Shown here in pieces: positions 28,389 to 38,102 of a stretch of DNA of 64,000 bases. The position numbers and the translations under genes were made by a program. The notes under the pieces are model-generated. The model did not search any database and was not told where the DNA came from. It worked only from the letters and a program-made list of their open reading frames with translations. The DNA lies in assembly GCF_024170285.1 (NCBI RefSeq), contig NZ_JALJXV010000004.1, forward strand, positions 248,001 through 312,000, written 5' to 3'. The DNA is from Natronocella acetinitrilica. Lineage in GTDB: Bacteria; Pseudomonadota; Gammaproteobacteria; Nitrococcales; Aquisalimonadaceae. The first letter of the stretch is position 1. The number at the start of each line of letters is the position of its first letter.

Positions 28389-29315
28389 ATGGCACAGACC
28401 TCGCGTTTGGCGCAGCATCGGGTGCGCACGGGCTGGCTGTTTCTGTCACCCATGATTGTGGTGCTGGCGTTCGTTGCCGGCTGGCCCCTTGTCCGCACCA
28501 TCTGGCTCAGCTTCACGGATGCCCGGCTGGGGCGATTTAGTGATGCCGACTTCGTCGGCTTCGAGAACTACCTTGTCAACTACGATGGTTACTGGGCCGG
28601 GGTGCTGGCTGACCCCATCTGGTGGACGTCCGTCTGGAACACCCTCTACTTCACCGTGGTGTCGGTCTCGCTTGAGACCATACTGGGCGTTGCCATTGCG
28701 CTGATTCTCAACGCATCGTTCAAGCTGCGTGGCCTGGTTCGTGCGGCGGTGCTGGTCCCCTGGGCCATTCCCACCATCGTCTCCGCCCAGATGTGGGGCT
28801 GGATGCTCCACGACCAGTACGGAATCATCAACGAAATGCTCATGCAGATCGGCGTGATTGCCGCGCCGCTCGCCTGGACGGCCGATGACCAGCTGTCCAT
28901 GTGGGCAGTCATCTTTGCCGATGTCTGGAAGACCACGCCATTCATGGCACTGCTGGCCCTGGCCGCCTTGCAGATGCTGCCCAAGGACTGCTACGACGCC
29001 GCCTATGTGGACGGCGTGCACCCGCTCAAGACCTTCTGGTACGTGACACTGCCGTTGATCAAGCAACCCTTGATGGTTGCGGTGATCTTCCGCTCGCTGG
29101 ATGCGCTACGGGTGTTCGACGTGATCTACGTGCTGACGTCGAACAGCACGTCGACCATGTCGATGTCCATCTATGCCAGGCAGCAGCTGGTTGATTTCCA
29201 GTCGGTGGGTTACGGCTCCGCGGCCTCGACAGCACTGTTTTTCATCGTCGCGTTGCTGACCATCATGTACATCATGCTCGGCCGGGTGCGCCTCGGCGGG
29301 GAGGACGGGCGATGA
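28389..29315 (+). CDS. Sugar ABC transporter permease (MalF/ThuF type)
   Basis: A 308-residue inner-membrane permease with about six transmembrane segments. The EAA loop that docks on the ATPase is seen in degenerate form as LPKDCYDAAYVDGVHPLKTFWYVTLPLIKQP (about residues 198-228), matching the EAA-x3-G-x9-I-x-LP pattern of binding-protein-dependent permeases. GGAGG lies seven bases before the ATG. Its stop overlaps the start of the next permease gene (ATGA, 29312-29315), so the two subunits are translationally coupled and probably form the heterodimeric pore. Confidence 0.94.
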   Translation: MAQTSRLAQHRVRTGWLFLSPMIVVLAFVAGWPLVRTIWLSFTDARLGRFSDADFVGFENYLVNYDGYWAGVLADPIWWTSVWNTLYFTVVSVSLETILGVAIALILNASFKLRGLVRAAVLVPWAIPTIVSAQMWGWMLHDQYGIINEMLMQIGVIAAPLAWTADDQLSMWAVIFADVWKTTPFMALLALAALQMLPKDCYDAAYVDGVHPLKTFWYVTLPLIKQPLMVAVIFRSLDALRVFDVIYVLTSNSTSTMSMSIYARQQLVDFQSVGYGSAASTALFFIVALLTIMYIMLGRVRLGGEDGR

Positions 29316-30136
29316 ATCACGTCAAGAAAGTGGGCTTTTATGCCCTGGTGGTATTCATACTTCTGCTTTCGCTGTTCCCGTTCTACTACGCCATCGTGTC
29401 TTCGATGCGCTCAGGGTCGGCGATCTTCGATGTCAGCTATTTTCCGACATCGATCAACTTCTCCAACTACGTAGCGGTTTTCGCGCAGCAACCCTTTGGA
29501 CAGAACATTCTCAATTCCGTGATCGTGTCCGTGTCGGTTGTGGTGCTGTCCCTGTTTTTCGGATTAACGGCGGCCTACGCCCTGGGCCGTGTGAACTTCA
29601 AGGGTCGTCGACTGATGTTGTTGACGATACTCAGTGTGTCCATGTTCCCCCAGGTGGCCGTGCTCTCGGGTATGTTCGAGCTGATTCGCACCCTCGGTAT
29701 CTACAACAGCAGCGGTGGCCTGATCCTGTCCTACATGATCTTCACGTTGCCGTTTACCGTGTGGATCCTCACTACCTTCATGCGAGACCTGCCCCAGGAG
29801 CTGGAAGAGGCGGCTATTGTTGACGGGGCTAGCCCCTTCACCATCATCACCAAGGTCTTCATGCCGATCATGTGGCCGGCCATGGTCACCACGGGACTTC
29901 TTGCCTTCATCGCAGCCTGGAACGAGTTCCTCTTCGCGCTGACGTTCACCCTCAGCAATGACCAGCGCACCGTACCCGTGGCGATCGCCCTGATCACCGG
30001 GGCCGGCCAGCATGAATTGCCCTGGGGCAACATCATGGCTGCGTCGGTGATCGTGACGGTGCCGCTGATCATCCTTGTGCTGATCTTCCAGCGTCGCATC
30101 GTTTCCGGTCTCACCGCCGGTGCCGTCAAGGGTTAG
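29312..30136 (+). CDS. Sugar ABC transporter permease (MalG/ThuG type)
   Basis: The second permease subunit, 274 residues, about six transmembrane segments. The EAA loop is clear: LPQELEEAAIVDGASPFTIITKVFMPIMWP. Length and hydrophobic pattern match MalG-like proteins. It overlaps the first permease gene by four bases and is followed 9 bases later by the ATPase gene, giving a complete binding protein-permease-permease-ATPase importer. Confidence 0.94.
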   Translation: MNHVKKVGFYALVVFILLLSLFPFYYAIVSSMRSGSAIFDVSYFPTSINFSNYVAVFAQQPFGQNILNSVIVSVSVVVLSLFFGLTAAYALGRVNFKGRRLMLLTILSVSMFPQVAVLSGMFELIRTLGIYNSSGGLILSYMIFTLPFTVWILTTFMRDLPQELEEAAIVDGASPFTIITKVFMPIMWPAMVTTGLLAFIAAWNEFLFALTFTLSNDQRTVPVAIALITGAGQHELPWGNIMAASVIVTVPLIILVLIFQRRIVSGLTAGAVKG

Positions 30137-30145
30137 GGGGCTGAC

Positions 30146-31255
<1,110 letters not shown>

Positions 31256-31393
31256 ATCGTTGCCGTCGCCGGTTGGTCTCCGGCCGCCGACGATGCGGGT
31301 TCGCTTTACCCGGGGGTCGGGCTGTGGCAGCTTGCTGGCAGTTCGGCGGTTCATACCAGCGGCGTGCCGCCCCGCACCGGGAACGAGTTGTGA

Positions 31394-32191
31394 GTGGCCA
31401 TGGATCTCAACCGTAGGCAGCAGCAGATGCTGAGCTTGGTACGGCAGCAGGGTTTTGTGTCCGTCGAGGGCCTGGCACAGCATTTTGACGTCACGGCCCA
31501 GACGATACGACGGGATATCAATTCCCTGTGTGAATTCGGCCTGCTGCGCCGTTATCACGGTGGTGCTGGGCTGCCGTCCAGCGTCGAGAACGCGGCCTAC
31601 TCCGCACGCCAGGTCTTATGGCTGGAGCAGAAACGCCGTATTGCCCAGGCTGTTGCAGCGGCTATCCCCGACCAGGCTTCGCTGTTCATCACCCTGGGGA
31701 CCACGACGGAGGAAGTGGCCAAGGCCCTGCTGGATCGCCGTGACCTGCGCGTCATCACCAACAACCTCAATGTTGCCAGCATCATGAGTGGCAATCCCAC
31801 CTTCGACGTGATCATTACAGGCGGCGTGGTACGAAACCGCGACCGGGGGGTGATTGGCGAGGCAGCCATCGACTTCATTCGCCAGTTCAAGGCGGATTAC
31901 GCGGTGATTGGGATCTCCGGTATCGATCAGGACGGCACGCTGCTTGATTTCGACTACCGCGAGGTGCGTGTACAGCAGGCGATCATCGAGCACTCGCGTC
32001 GGGTCATGCTGGTGACGGACCACAGTAAATTCGGGCGAAACGCCCTGGTGCGACTGGGTGATGTCACGCAGATCGACACGCTGTTCACCGATCGCGAGCC
32101 CCCCGCCGCCATTCGCGCGCTGATGGAGGAGCACGGCCGCCACATTCATGTGGCCGGCGTCGATGCGGCATTCTCGCTAGCGGATGACTAG
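31394..32191 (+). CDS. DeoR-family regulator closely resembling GlpR
   Basis: A 265-residue DeoR-family repressor. N-terminal winged helix: RRQQQMLSLVRQQGFVSVEGLAQHF and VTAQTIRRDINSLCEFGLLRRYHGGA (about residues 7-60). The C-terminal sugar-phosphate sensor has LGTTTEEVAKALL, VITNNLNVASIM, GGVVRNRDRGVIGEAAIDFIRQF and VTDHSKFGRNALVRLGD, closely matching the E. coli GlpR sensor core. GTG at 31394 and ATG at 31400 are both possible starts; the ribosome site is weak. No glpD, glpF or glpK is nearby; the 138-base gap from the ATPase gene shows no clear promoter. It may control the adjacent sugar operon or act elsewhere on glycerol genes. Confidence 0.9.
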   Translation: MAMDLNRRQQQMLSLVRQQGFVSVEGLAQHFDVTAQTIRRDINSLCEFGLLRRYHGGAGLPSSVENAAYSARQVLWLEQKRRIAQAVAAAIPDQASLFITLGTTTEEVAKALLDRRDLRVITNNLNVASIMSGNPTFDVIITGGVVRNRDRGVIGEAAIDFIRQFKADYAVIGISGIDQDGTLLDFDYREVRVQQAIIEHSRRVMLVTDHSKFGRNALVRLGDVTQIDTLFTDREPPAAIRALMEEHGRHIHVAGVDAAFSLADD

Positions 32192-32195
32192 CTGA

Positions 32196-34754
32196 TCAGT
32201 AGCCGAGGGCACAGCCATCCTTGCGGTGGTCCGAGGCGCCGGTGAGTACGCCGGATTCCCAGTCAATCCAGATCGCCTGTGAGCCGCCAATCGCCCGCGG
32301 TGGTGCGATCAGCTGATGCCCAAGGGCTTGCAGGCCTTCCCGCACTTCAGCGGGAATGGTGCTCTCGACCTGAACCGCATCGCTACCCGGCTCCGAAAAC
32401 ATGCGCGGCAGATCCATGGCTTCCTGCAAATCAAGGCCGTAGTCGAAGAGATTCGACAGGAAATAGGCATGACCGGTTGCCTGGTAGTGGCCGCCCATGA
32501 CGCCGAAAGGCATGCGCGCACGCCCGTTCTCCATCACCATGCCGGGGATGATGGAGTGCAGGGGGCGCTTGCCCGGCGCGATCGCATTCGGGTGTCCTGG
32601 CTGGAAAGAGAAACTGCGTCCGCGATTATGAAACAGCACACCGCTCTTCGGCGACACGATGCCGCTCCCGTAGGGGGAGAATAGGGAATTGATGAAACTC
32701 ACCGCATTGCGGTCGCGATCCACCACCGTGATGTACACGGTGTCCTCGTTGACTGGTGCCGTAACGGCGGGCAGCGGATCCAGCCTGCGCTGCGGATCGA
32801 TGCGGCCACGCAATGTTTCAGCATGGGCTTCCGAGAGCATCCAGTCGATGGGGACGTTGGCCTGTGCAGGGTCGGCCACCAGAGCGTTGCGCACGTTGTA
32901 GGCCAGTCGGCCGGCTTCGATTTCCCGGTGCAGGCGCTCTGCCGACAGGGGTTCAACGCCACCAGGCTCATACCCGGAAAGCATGTTCAGGATAAGCAGC
33001 GCGATAATGCCCTGGCCATTGGGCGGGCACTCGTAGATGTCCATGCCCCGGAAGCGGCTGTGAATGGGCTCCACATACTCGCCGGCTACCGCCGCGAAGT
33101 CCTCCATGGTGTGCAGCCCGCCATGGCTTTGCAGATGACGCACCATATCCTCGGCAAGCGGGCCTTCGTAGAATGCCCGCTTGCCGCCATCAGCGATGGC
33201 CTGCAGAGTATTGGCGAGACGCGGCTGTCGATGCAGGGCACCGACACGCGGCGCGTCTGACTGGCCGTCCCGTATGCGTTGATTCATGCGGCGATTCTGG
33301 CGGATCGCGGCGATTACCGAGACAGCTGCGAGCACAAAGAATGTCAGGGCGATGGGTCGGGTGAAGAAGGTCGTCCAGTTGCTGTCGAGCTCCAGCGCCC
33401 GAATGAACTGCTGTTCCAGATTGCTGCCAAGGATGATGCCGAGTATCAGTGGCGTCAACGGTACGCCCGCCTTGTCCATGAGATAGCCCATAATCCCGAA
33501 GATGAACAGCACCCAGACATCGAACGTGTTGTTGTTGAGTACGAAGGCGCCAACTGCACAGAACAACAGGACCAGCGGCGCGAGGATCTCGATGGGTACC
33601 AGGGATACCCGTGCGAACCAGCGCATGAACAGGAACATGGTGATGATCATGAAGATGGCGGCAATGAACAGGCTGACGTAGATGCTGCCGATGAGTATGG
33701 GGTTCTGCTGGAACATCAGCGGCCCCGGGCTGATGCCATGCAGAATGAGCACGCCCATCATGATCGCCATGGGCAGGTCGCCGGGTATGCCCAGCGCCAG
33801 CGTGGGAATGAACGCACCGCCCACCACCGCGCTGTTGGAGGACTCCGAGGCAACGATGCCGTCCGGAATACCCTTGCCGTAGCGCTCCGGGCGACGTGAG
33901 GCCTTCTTGGCCTGATCGTAGCTGATGAAGTTCGCAACGGTGCCACCCGTTCCGGGCAGTGCGCCGATTGTCGCCCCGATGACCGAGGAGCGAAGCACGT
34001 TAACCTTCTGCTTGAGCATATCGAGCATGATCAGGCCGTAGGGAATGTGAATTCGCGTTTCCACCTTGGTGGCCCGCTCCTGGTCGCTGGACTCCAGGTT
34101 GCGCATGAGTTGGGAGAAAGCGAAAACCCCGATCATCACGGGCAGCAACTCGAAGCCGGAAGACAAACTCGAGATGCCGAAGTCGTAGCGCAGATTGCCG
34201 TTGCGGTCATAGCCGACCATGGTGATGAACAAGCCAAGTGCCGCCGCGATCAGCCCCTTGAGAATGGCGCCGTTGGAAAGACCCGCCACCAGTGTGAGGG
34301 CGAAGACAATCAGCGCGGTGATCTCCCAGGGCCGGAAGTTCAGGCTGTAGCGTGCGATCAGCGGGCCGAACATGATCAGAATGGCGAGACTGATCAGTGT
34401 GCCCAGGAACGATGCCAGCACCGCAATACCCAGTGCACGGCCAGGTTCGCCGTTTTTTGCCATGGGGTAGCCGTCGTAGACGGTGGTAATGGAGGATGGC
34501 GTGCCGGGGATGCCCAACATGATCCCCGAGACCATGCCGCCGGAGTAACCGCCGGCGAATACACCGATCATGAGCGCCAGCCCGTTCATCGGAGTCATGG
34601 CGAAGGTGAAAGGAAACACCATCAAAATGGCCATGACCACGGTGAAGCCGGGTACGGTGCCGCCGATGATCCCGACAATCACGCCGGTGAGAATCAGCGT
34701 CAAGGTCTGCAGGTTGCTGACCTCGATGAAGGCTGTCATGAAGAGTTCCAGCAT
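32196..34754 (-). CDS. TctA permease fused in frame to a truncated gamma-glutamyltransferase-type Ntn hydrolase
   Basis: One 852-residue reading frame holds two unrelated proteins. Residues 1 to about 503 are a complete TctA-type permease of the tripartite tricarboxylate transporter family: GGTVPGFTVVMAILMVFPFTF, GGYSGGMVSGIMLGIPGTPSSITTVYDGYPMA, GALPGTGGTVANFISYDQAKKAS and SSNSAVVGGAFIPTLALGIPG, ending with TRPIALTFFVLAAVSVIAA. From about residue 515 it becomes a gamma-glutamyltransferase/YwrD-like protein (LANTLQAIADGGKRAFYEGPLAEDMV) including the processing threonine (Thr672 in DTVYITVVD) and PLHSIIPGMVM. The first 180 or so residues of a normal GGT, and its signal peptide, are missing. 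It probably arose by deletion between adjacent tctA and ggt genes. GGGAGA precedes the start. Confidence 0.88.
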   Translation of the reverse strand: MLELFMTAFIEVSNLQTLTLILTGVIVGIIGGTVPGFTVVMAILMVFPFTFAMTPMNGLALMIGVFAGGYSGGMVSGIMLGIPGTPSSITTVYDGYPMAKNGEPGRALGIAVLASFLGTLISLAILIMFGPLIARYSLNFRPWEITALIVFALTLVAGLSNGAILKGLIAAALGLFITMVGYDRNGNLRYDFGISSLSSGFELLPVMIGVFAFSQLMRNLESSDQERATKVETRIHIPYGLIMLDMLKQKVNVLRSSVIGATIGALPGTGGTVANFISYDQAKKASRRPERYGKGIPDGIVASESSNSAVVGGAFIPTLALGIPGDLPMAIMMGVLILHGISPGPLMFQQNPILIGSIYVSLFIAAIFMIITMFLFMRWFARVSLVPIEILAPLVLLFCAVGAFVLNNNTFDVWVLFIFGIMGYLMDKAGVPLTPLILGIILGSNLEQQFIRALELDSNWTTFFTRPIALTFFVLAAVSVIAAIRQNRRMNQRIRDGQSDAPRVGALHRQPRLANTLQAIADGGKRAFYEGPLAEDMVRHLQSHGGLHTMEDFAAVAGEYVEPIHSRFRGMDIYECPPNGQGIIALLILNMLSGYEPGGVEPLSAERLHREIEAGRLAYNVRNALVADPAQANVPIDWMLSEAHAETLRGRIDPQRRLDPLPAVTAPVNEDTVYITVVDRDRNAVSFINSLFSPYGSGIVSPKSGVLFHNRGRSFSFQPGHPNAIAPGKRPLHSIIPGMVMENGRARMPFGVMGGHYQATGHAYFLSNLFDYGLDLQEAMDLPRMFSEPGSDAVQVESTIPAEVREGLQALGHQLIAPPRAIGGSQAIWIDWESGVLTGASDHRKDGCALGY

Positions 34755-34769
34755 TGGGTCTCTCCCGGC

Positions 34770-35238
34770 TCAGGGCAGTCGAACGCGTAGGCCGTAGGTG
34801 AAGGTGGCGTAGAGGGCCAGCGTCACCCCACCGTCAGCAGTCCGATCATCAGTGCCTGGCGCGGGCGGACTCGACCGAGTAGCAAGGCCTGCATGGACCC
34901 CACGAACAGCAGCGACGCGATAATGAATCCCAGCCTGGGCAGCAGCCAGGCATATAGGCCGAAGCCGGCAAACAGAAAGAATGTTCGTCGATAACGCTGC
35001 CAGAAGGCGGCAGCGTCCAAGCCGGGCTCATCCGTGGGAGTGGCCACCGGCAGACGAACCACGAAGCTTCTCACCAGCAAGGCCAGGGAGAGAACGCCAA
35101 GGATCACCAGAACGATGCGGGGGAAAAGTTGGAGCCGTAAGGTTGCCAGCTTGTTGGCCCGGGAACGCTCATTGTTTCCCAGAGCATCACGCTGGTGAAC
35201 AAGAGGACGACAATCGCAAAGACGCGGTCCCTGACCAT
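34770..35238 (-). pseudogene. tctB-like small membrane subunit, two frameshifts
   Basis: The 5' part starts at ATG 35238 behind AAGAGG and reads MVRDRVFAIVVLLFTSVMLWETMSVPG. A frameshift near 35155 is then needed to enter the frame FPRIVLVILGVLSLALLVRSF through GLYAWLLPRLGFIIASLLFVGSM. A second frameshift at a GGGG run near 34828 gives the ending VTLALYATFTYGLRVRLP and a stop at 34770. Joined, the pieces make a normal TctB of about 155 residues with four membrane segments. A sequencing error at one site is possible, but two breaks plus the damaged neighbours favour decay. Confidence 0.8.
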
Positions 35239-35328
35239 GGTGTGCCTCTTCATTATTCAGACGGACTTGGGCCGTCAGGCGCTGATGACGTCTGACGGCC
35301 CGAAGCGTTGCGCTATGTGCTGCGCTGC

Positions 35329-35982
35329 TTACTGGTCGAAGTCGATTTCCCGGGCCACGACGCCCAGGCTTTCCTGGCTGTTGTCCAGGAATTCCTGGTA
35401 CTCATCCGGCGGCAGGAAATTGACCACGGAGCCGAACTCGTTGGTGATGCGCTCCACGAGCTCCTCGTTTTCCAGCGCGCGGCGAAATGCCTCGGCGATG
35501 ATCTCGATGCGTTCCGGGGCCGTGCCGAGAGGGGCGAACAGGCCGCGGTTGGTGGAGTGCAGCACCTCAAGGCCCTGCTCCTGAATGGTTGGGGTGTCGG
35601 GCAGGCGACCGGGGCGTTCGTCATGGGCGACGCCGATGGGCCGGAACGAACCATCCTCGAAGAAGGAGCCGCCGGAGGGCAGGTTCAGCATGGTGAAGTC
35701 GATCTCGTTGGCGAGCAATGCGGGAACCTGGCTACCGGTGTCCGGATAGCCGATGAGTCGCACTTCATCCAGCGGAATGCCCGCTGCGTTGAGGAACATC
35801 ACCCAGAAGAAGTGATCGGTGGACGTTGGAGTCATGCCGATGCGGGCGCCATTATCGCGGATGTGCGCCAGGGCGTCCTCGATGCCGGTGATGTCGGATT
35901 CCGCGTTGACTGCTGGAATGTTCACCGTCTGGCTGAGCAGGTAGAGACTGGTGCCAGTGGTCTCGAAAAGCCCGTCAAGCCT
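35329..35982 (-). pseudogene. tctC-like solute-binding protein, 5' truncated
   Basis: The frame encodes about 217 residues of a TctC/Bug-family binding protein (LFETTGTSLYLLSQTVNIPAVNAESDITG, then FLNAAGIPLDEVRLIGYPDTGSQVPALLANEIDFTMLNLPSG and PTIQEQGLEVLHSTNRGLFAPLGTAPERI). Normal members have about 320 residues and a signal peptide; roughly the first 100 residues are missing. An in-frame stop lies at 35983-35985 and no start with a ribosome site is visible; GTG at 35925 lies inside the domain. It is followed by tctB and tctA in the usual order, so this is the remains of a tctCBA operon. Confidence 0.82.
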
Positions 35983-36045
35983 TCATGGCGCGCGAAACCT
36001 GGCGTGCGGGGGGAGTCAAGAGAACGGAAGACGGCAGCAGGCCGG

Positions 36046-36070
36046 CACTATTTTGCACTGCAATGGTGCG
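36046..36070. promoter_or_regulatory. NtrC-like inverted repeats in the gap between dadA and tctC remnant
   Basis: GCAC-N7-GTGC at 36056-36070, the spacing of NtrC enhancers such as those of glnA, with another GCAC at 36046-36049 ten bases upstream. The rest of 35983-36135 contains nothing coding that I can support. It may be a leftover regulatory region of the lost tctC 5' end. Confidence 0.3.
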
Positions 36071-36135
36071 CAATGCGCCGACCTGCTCTTTGGGTGTGCG
36101 TCGACGCGCGATTGCAGCGCGTCGGGCGCTCCCGG

Positions 36136-37473
36136 TCAGGCGGCCAGACGGAGGGCTTGGGCGCGCTCGGCGCCAACGTCAAAGGCCTCGATCTGCGGCG
36201 CGCCCAGATCGCTGGCGACCTGGCGGGCCACCACATAGCCGCTGCCGCAACCCATGGTCCAGCCCAGGGTGCCATGGCCGAGGTTCAGATAGAGGTTGTC
36301 GAAGCCGCGGCGCTCCAGAATGGGCACGTTGCTGGGAGTCGCTGGCCGCAAACCTGTCCAGAACTGTACTTGCTCGTAATCCCCTGCATTGGGGAAGAGA
36401 TTGCGCACGTTCTCGAAAATGGCATTGCAACGGGTCTGATTGATGCCCGTGTCGTAGCCCACCAGTTCCGCGGAGCCCGCCACCCGTAGCCGATCACCAA
36501 GCCTGCTGTAGACCAGCTTGTACTGGTCGTCGGTGAGACTAACAGTCGGGGCGTCATGCTCCGGACCCACCGGAATGGTCATGCTGTAGCCTTTCGCGGG
36601 ATAGATGGGCAGGCGCACGCCATAACGTTTCAGGAACGGCGCAGCGTAGCTGCCCATGGCTGCAACCACCGTGCGCGCCTCTATACGGCTCGGGCGGTCA
36701 CCATCAGCCCGGTCCCGCAGGTGAACGGCCCGCACACTGCCACCAGCCGTCTCCAGAGATTCAATGTCCTGGTTGAACAGGAATCGCACACCCATGCGCT
36801 CGCAGACATCGGCCAGTCCGCGGGTGAAGAGATGGATGTCGCCGCTCTCGTCCGAACGGGTGTAGGTGCCACCGATGATGTCCTGTCCGTGGGCGGCGAA
36901 TGCCGGTTCCAGACGCAGGATTGCCTCCCGATCAACCACCTCGCGGTCACAACCCATCTCGCGCATCATCTCGGCCACCGGGATGGCACTCTCGAACTCC
37001 TTGCGATCCCGGTAGAAGTGAAGGATACCCTGGGTGCGCTCGTCGTAGCGGATACCCTCTCGCTCGCGGATTGCCTGCAGCATTTCCCGGGAGAATGTGG
37101 CGATCTCAACGATACGACGCGTGTTGGCCCGGCTGCGGGACGGCAGACACTCCAGCATCCAGCGGGCCAGCCAGCTCCACTGGGCAGGATCCATCTTCGG
37201 TCGATAGAGCAGCGGCGCCCCTGCGTCGAACAACCAGGTGAGCACTTTGCCGGGGGCAGAAGGATTGGCCCAGGGTTCGGCATGACTCACCGAGATCTGG
37301 CCACCGTTGCCATAACTCGTCTCCAGCGCCGGGCCGGGCCGACGATCCACCACGGTGACCTGAAGGCCCGACCGGGCGAGCCAGTAGGCGGTGGCGACGC
37401 CGATGATACCTGCGCCGAGGACGACGGCATCGGGTTTGTCAGCATTCTTGCGGGCGATGGATACGGTACTCAT
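36136..37473 (-). CDS. dadA: D-amino acid dehydrogenase (DadA family)
   Basis: A 445-residue FAD-dependent dehydrogenase oxidising D-amino acids (classically D-alanine) to keto acids, passing electrons to the respiratory chain at the inner membrane. It has the dinucleotide motif AVVLGAGIIGVATAYWLARSG near the N terminus, the ETSYGNGGQISVSHAEPWANP substrate-region segment, and the C-terminal FWTGLRPATPSNVPILER and GHGTLGWTMGCGSG. The ATG at 37473 is supported by AGGAGG six bases upstream. It diverges from an Lrp/AsnC gene, the classic arrangement for amino-acid-responsive control. Confidence 0.93.
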   Translation of the reverse strand: MSTVSIARKNADKPDAVVLGAGIIGVATAYWLARSGLQVTVVDRRPGPALETSYGNGGQISVSHAEPWANPSAPGKVLTWLFDAGAPLLYRPKMDPAQWSWLARWMLECLPSRSRANTRRIVEIATFSREMLQAIREREGIRYDERTQGILHFYRDRKEFESAIPVAEMMREMGCDREVVDREAILRLEPAFAAHGQDIIGGTYTRSDESGDIHLFTRGLADVCERMGVRFLFNQDIESLETAGGSVRAVHLRDRADGDRPSRIEARTVVAAMGSYAAPFLKRYGVRLPIYPAKGYSMTIPVGPEHDAPTVSLTDDQYKLVYSRLGDRLRVAGSAELVGYDTGINQTRCNAIFENVRNLFPNAGDYEQVQFWTGLRPATPSNVPILERRGFDNLYLNLGHGTLGWTMGCGSGYVVARQVASDLGAPQIEAFDVGAERAQALRLAA

Positions 37474-37564
37474 GGCGACCTCCTGGCCTCGTTCCGTTAG
37501 GAAGAACCAGAGCCTACCGGACCAGAGTTGGAATGTGCTTGCTTTTTGACTCACAAGAACCGCT

Positions 37565-37589
37565 ATAATTAGATAGAAATTCTAATTAT
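37565..37589. promoter_or_regulatory. AT-rich palindrome in the dadA/lrp divergent promoter
   Basis: ATAATTAGA (37565-37573) and TCTAATTAT (37581-37589) are perfect inverted arms separated by TAGAAAT. The site lies between the divergent dadA (start 37473) and Lrp-type (start 37618) genes and fits an Lrp/AsnC-family operator, which are A/T-rich dyads. Confidence 0.6.
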
Positions 37590-37617
37590 TTATAATTAAA
37601 GGAATAAAAATCTACTT

Positions 37618-38088
37618 ATGAAGGATTCTGTGAAGCTTGACGCTACAGATCGGAAGATCATCGCTGCCCTCCAGCGGGATGGTCGACTGACCAATGCGCA
37701 ACTGGCCGAGGAAGTGGGGCTCTCACCGACACCGGTGTGGCGTCGTGTGCGTCGGCTGGAGGAGCAGGGGGTCATCCGCGGCTATACGGCGATTATCGAC
37801 CGCGCCAGTCTGGGCATGACCGAGACGGTGTTCGTCGACGTCACGATCAAGGGCCATTCCGAAGCCGTACAGCAGGCCTTCGCCGAGGCGGTGCTGCAAA
37901 TCCCCGAAGTGCTCACGGCGCATTTCGTCAGTGGCGGATCGGATTTTCTGCTCCGCGTCGCGACTGGCGGGACCAGTGAGTATCATGATCTGCTCATCAA
38001 CAAGCTTTATGGCTTGCCCGGCGTGCATGACGTGCGCTCCAGCTTTGCCTTGAAGACCATCAAGGATGACGGCCGGCTATCCCTTTGA
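37618..38088 (+). CDS. Lrp/AsnC family transcriptional regulator
   Basis: A 156-residue regulator: an N-terminal AsnC-type helix-turn-helix (LDATDRKIIAALQRDGRLTNAQLAEEVGLSPTPVWRRVRRLEEQGVIRGYTAIID, about residues 7-61) and a C-terminal RAM amino-acid-binding domain (VFVDVTIKGH, SGGSDFLLRVATGGTSEYHDLL). It probably senses an amino acid and controls the divergent dadA. An AAGGA element lies 14 bases before the ATG, rather far for a ribosome site. The GNAT gene begins 14 bases after its stop. Confidence 0.93.
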   Translation: MKDSVKLDATDRKIIAALQRDGRLTNAQLAEEVGLSPTPVWRRVRRLEEQGVIRGYTAIIDRASLGMTETVFVDVTIKGHSEAVQQAFAEAVLQIPEVLTAHFVSGGSDFLLRVATGGTSEYHDLLINKLYGLPGVHDVRSSFALKTIKDDGRLSL

Positions 38089-38102
38089 ATGGAGAATCAT
38101 GC

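Noticed and set aside
34047-34790. A 247-codon plus-strand frame opposite tctA
   Set aside because: Its composition (many Asp, Glu, His, Gln, Gly) is the complement of hydrophobic membrane-protein codons; no family features are visible.
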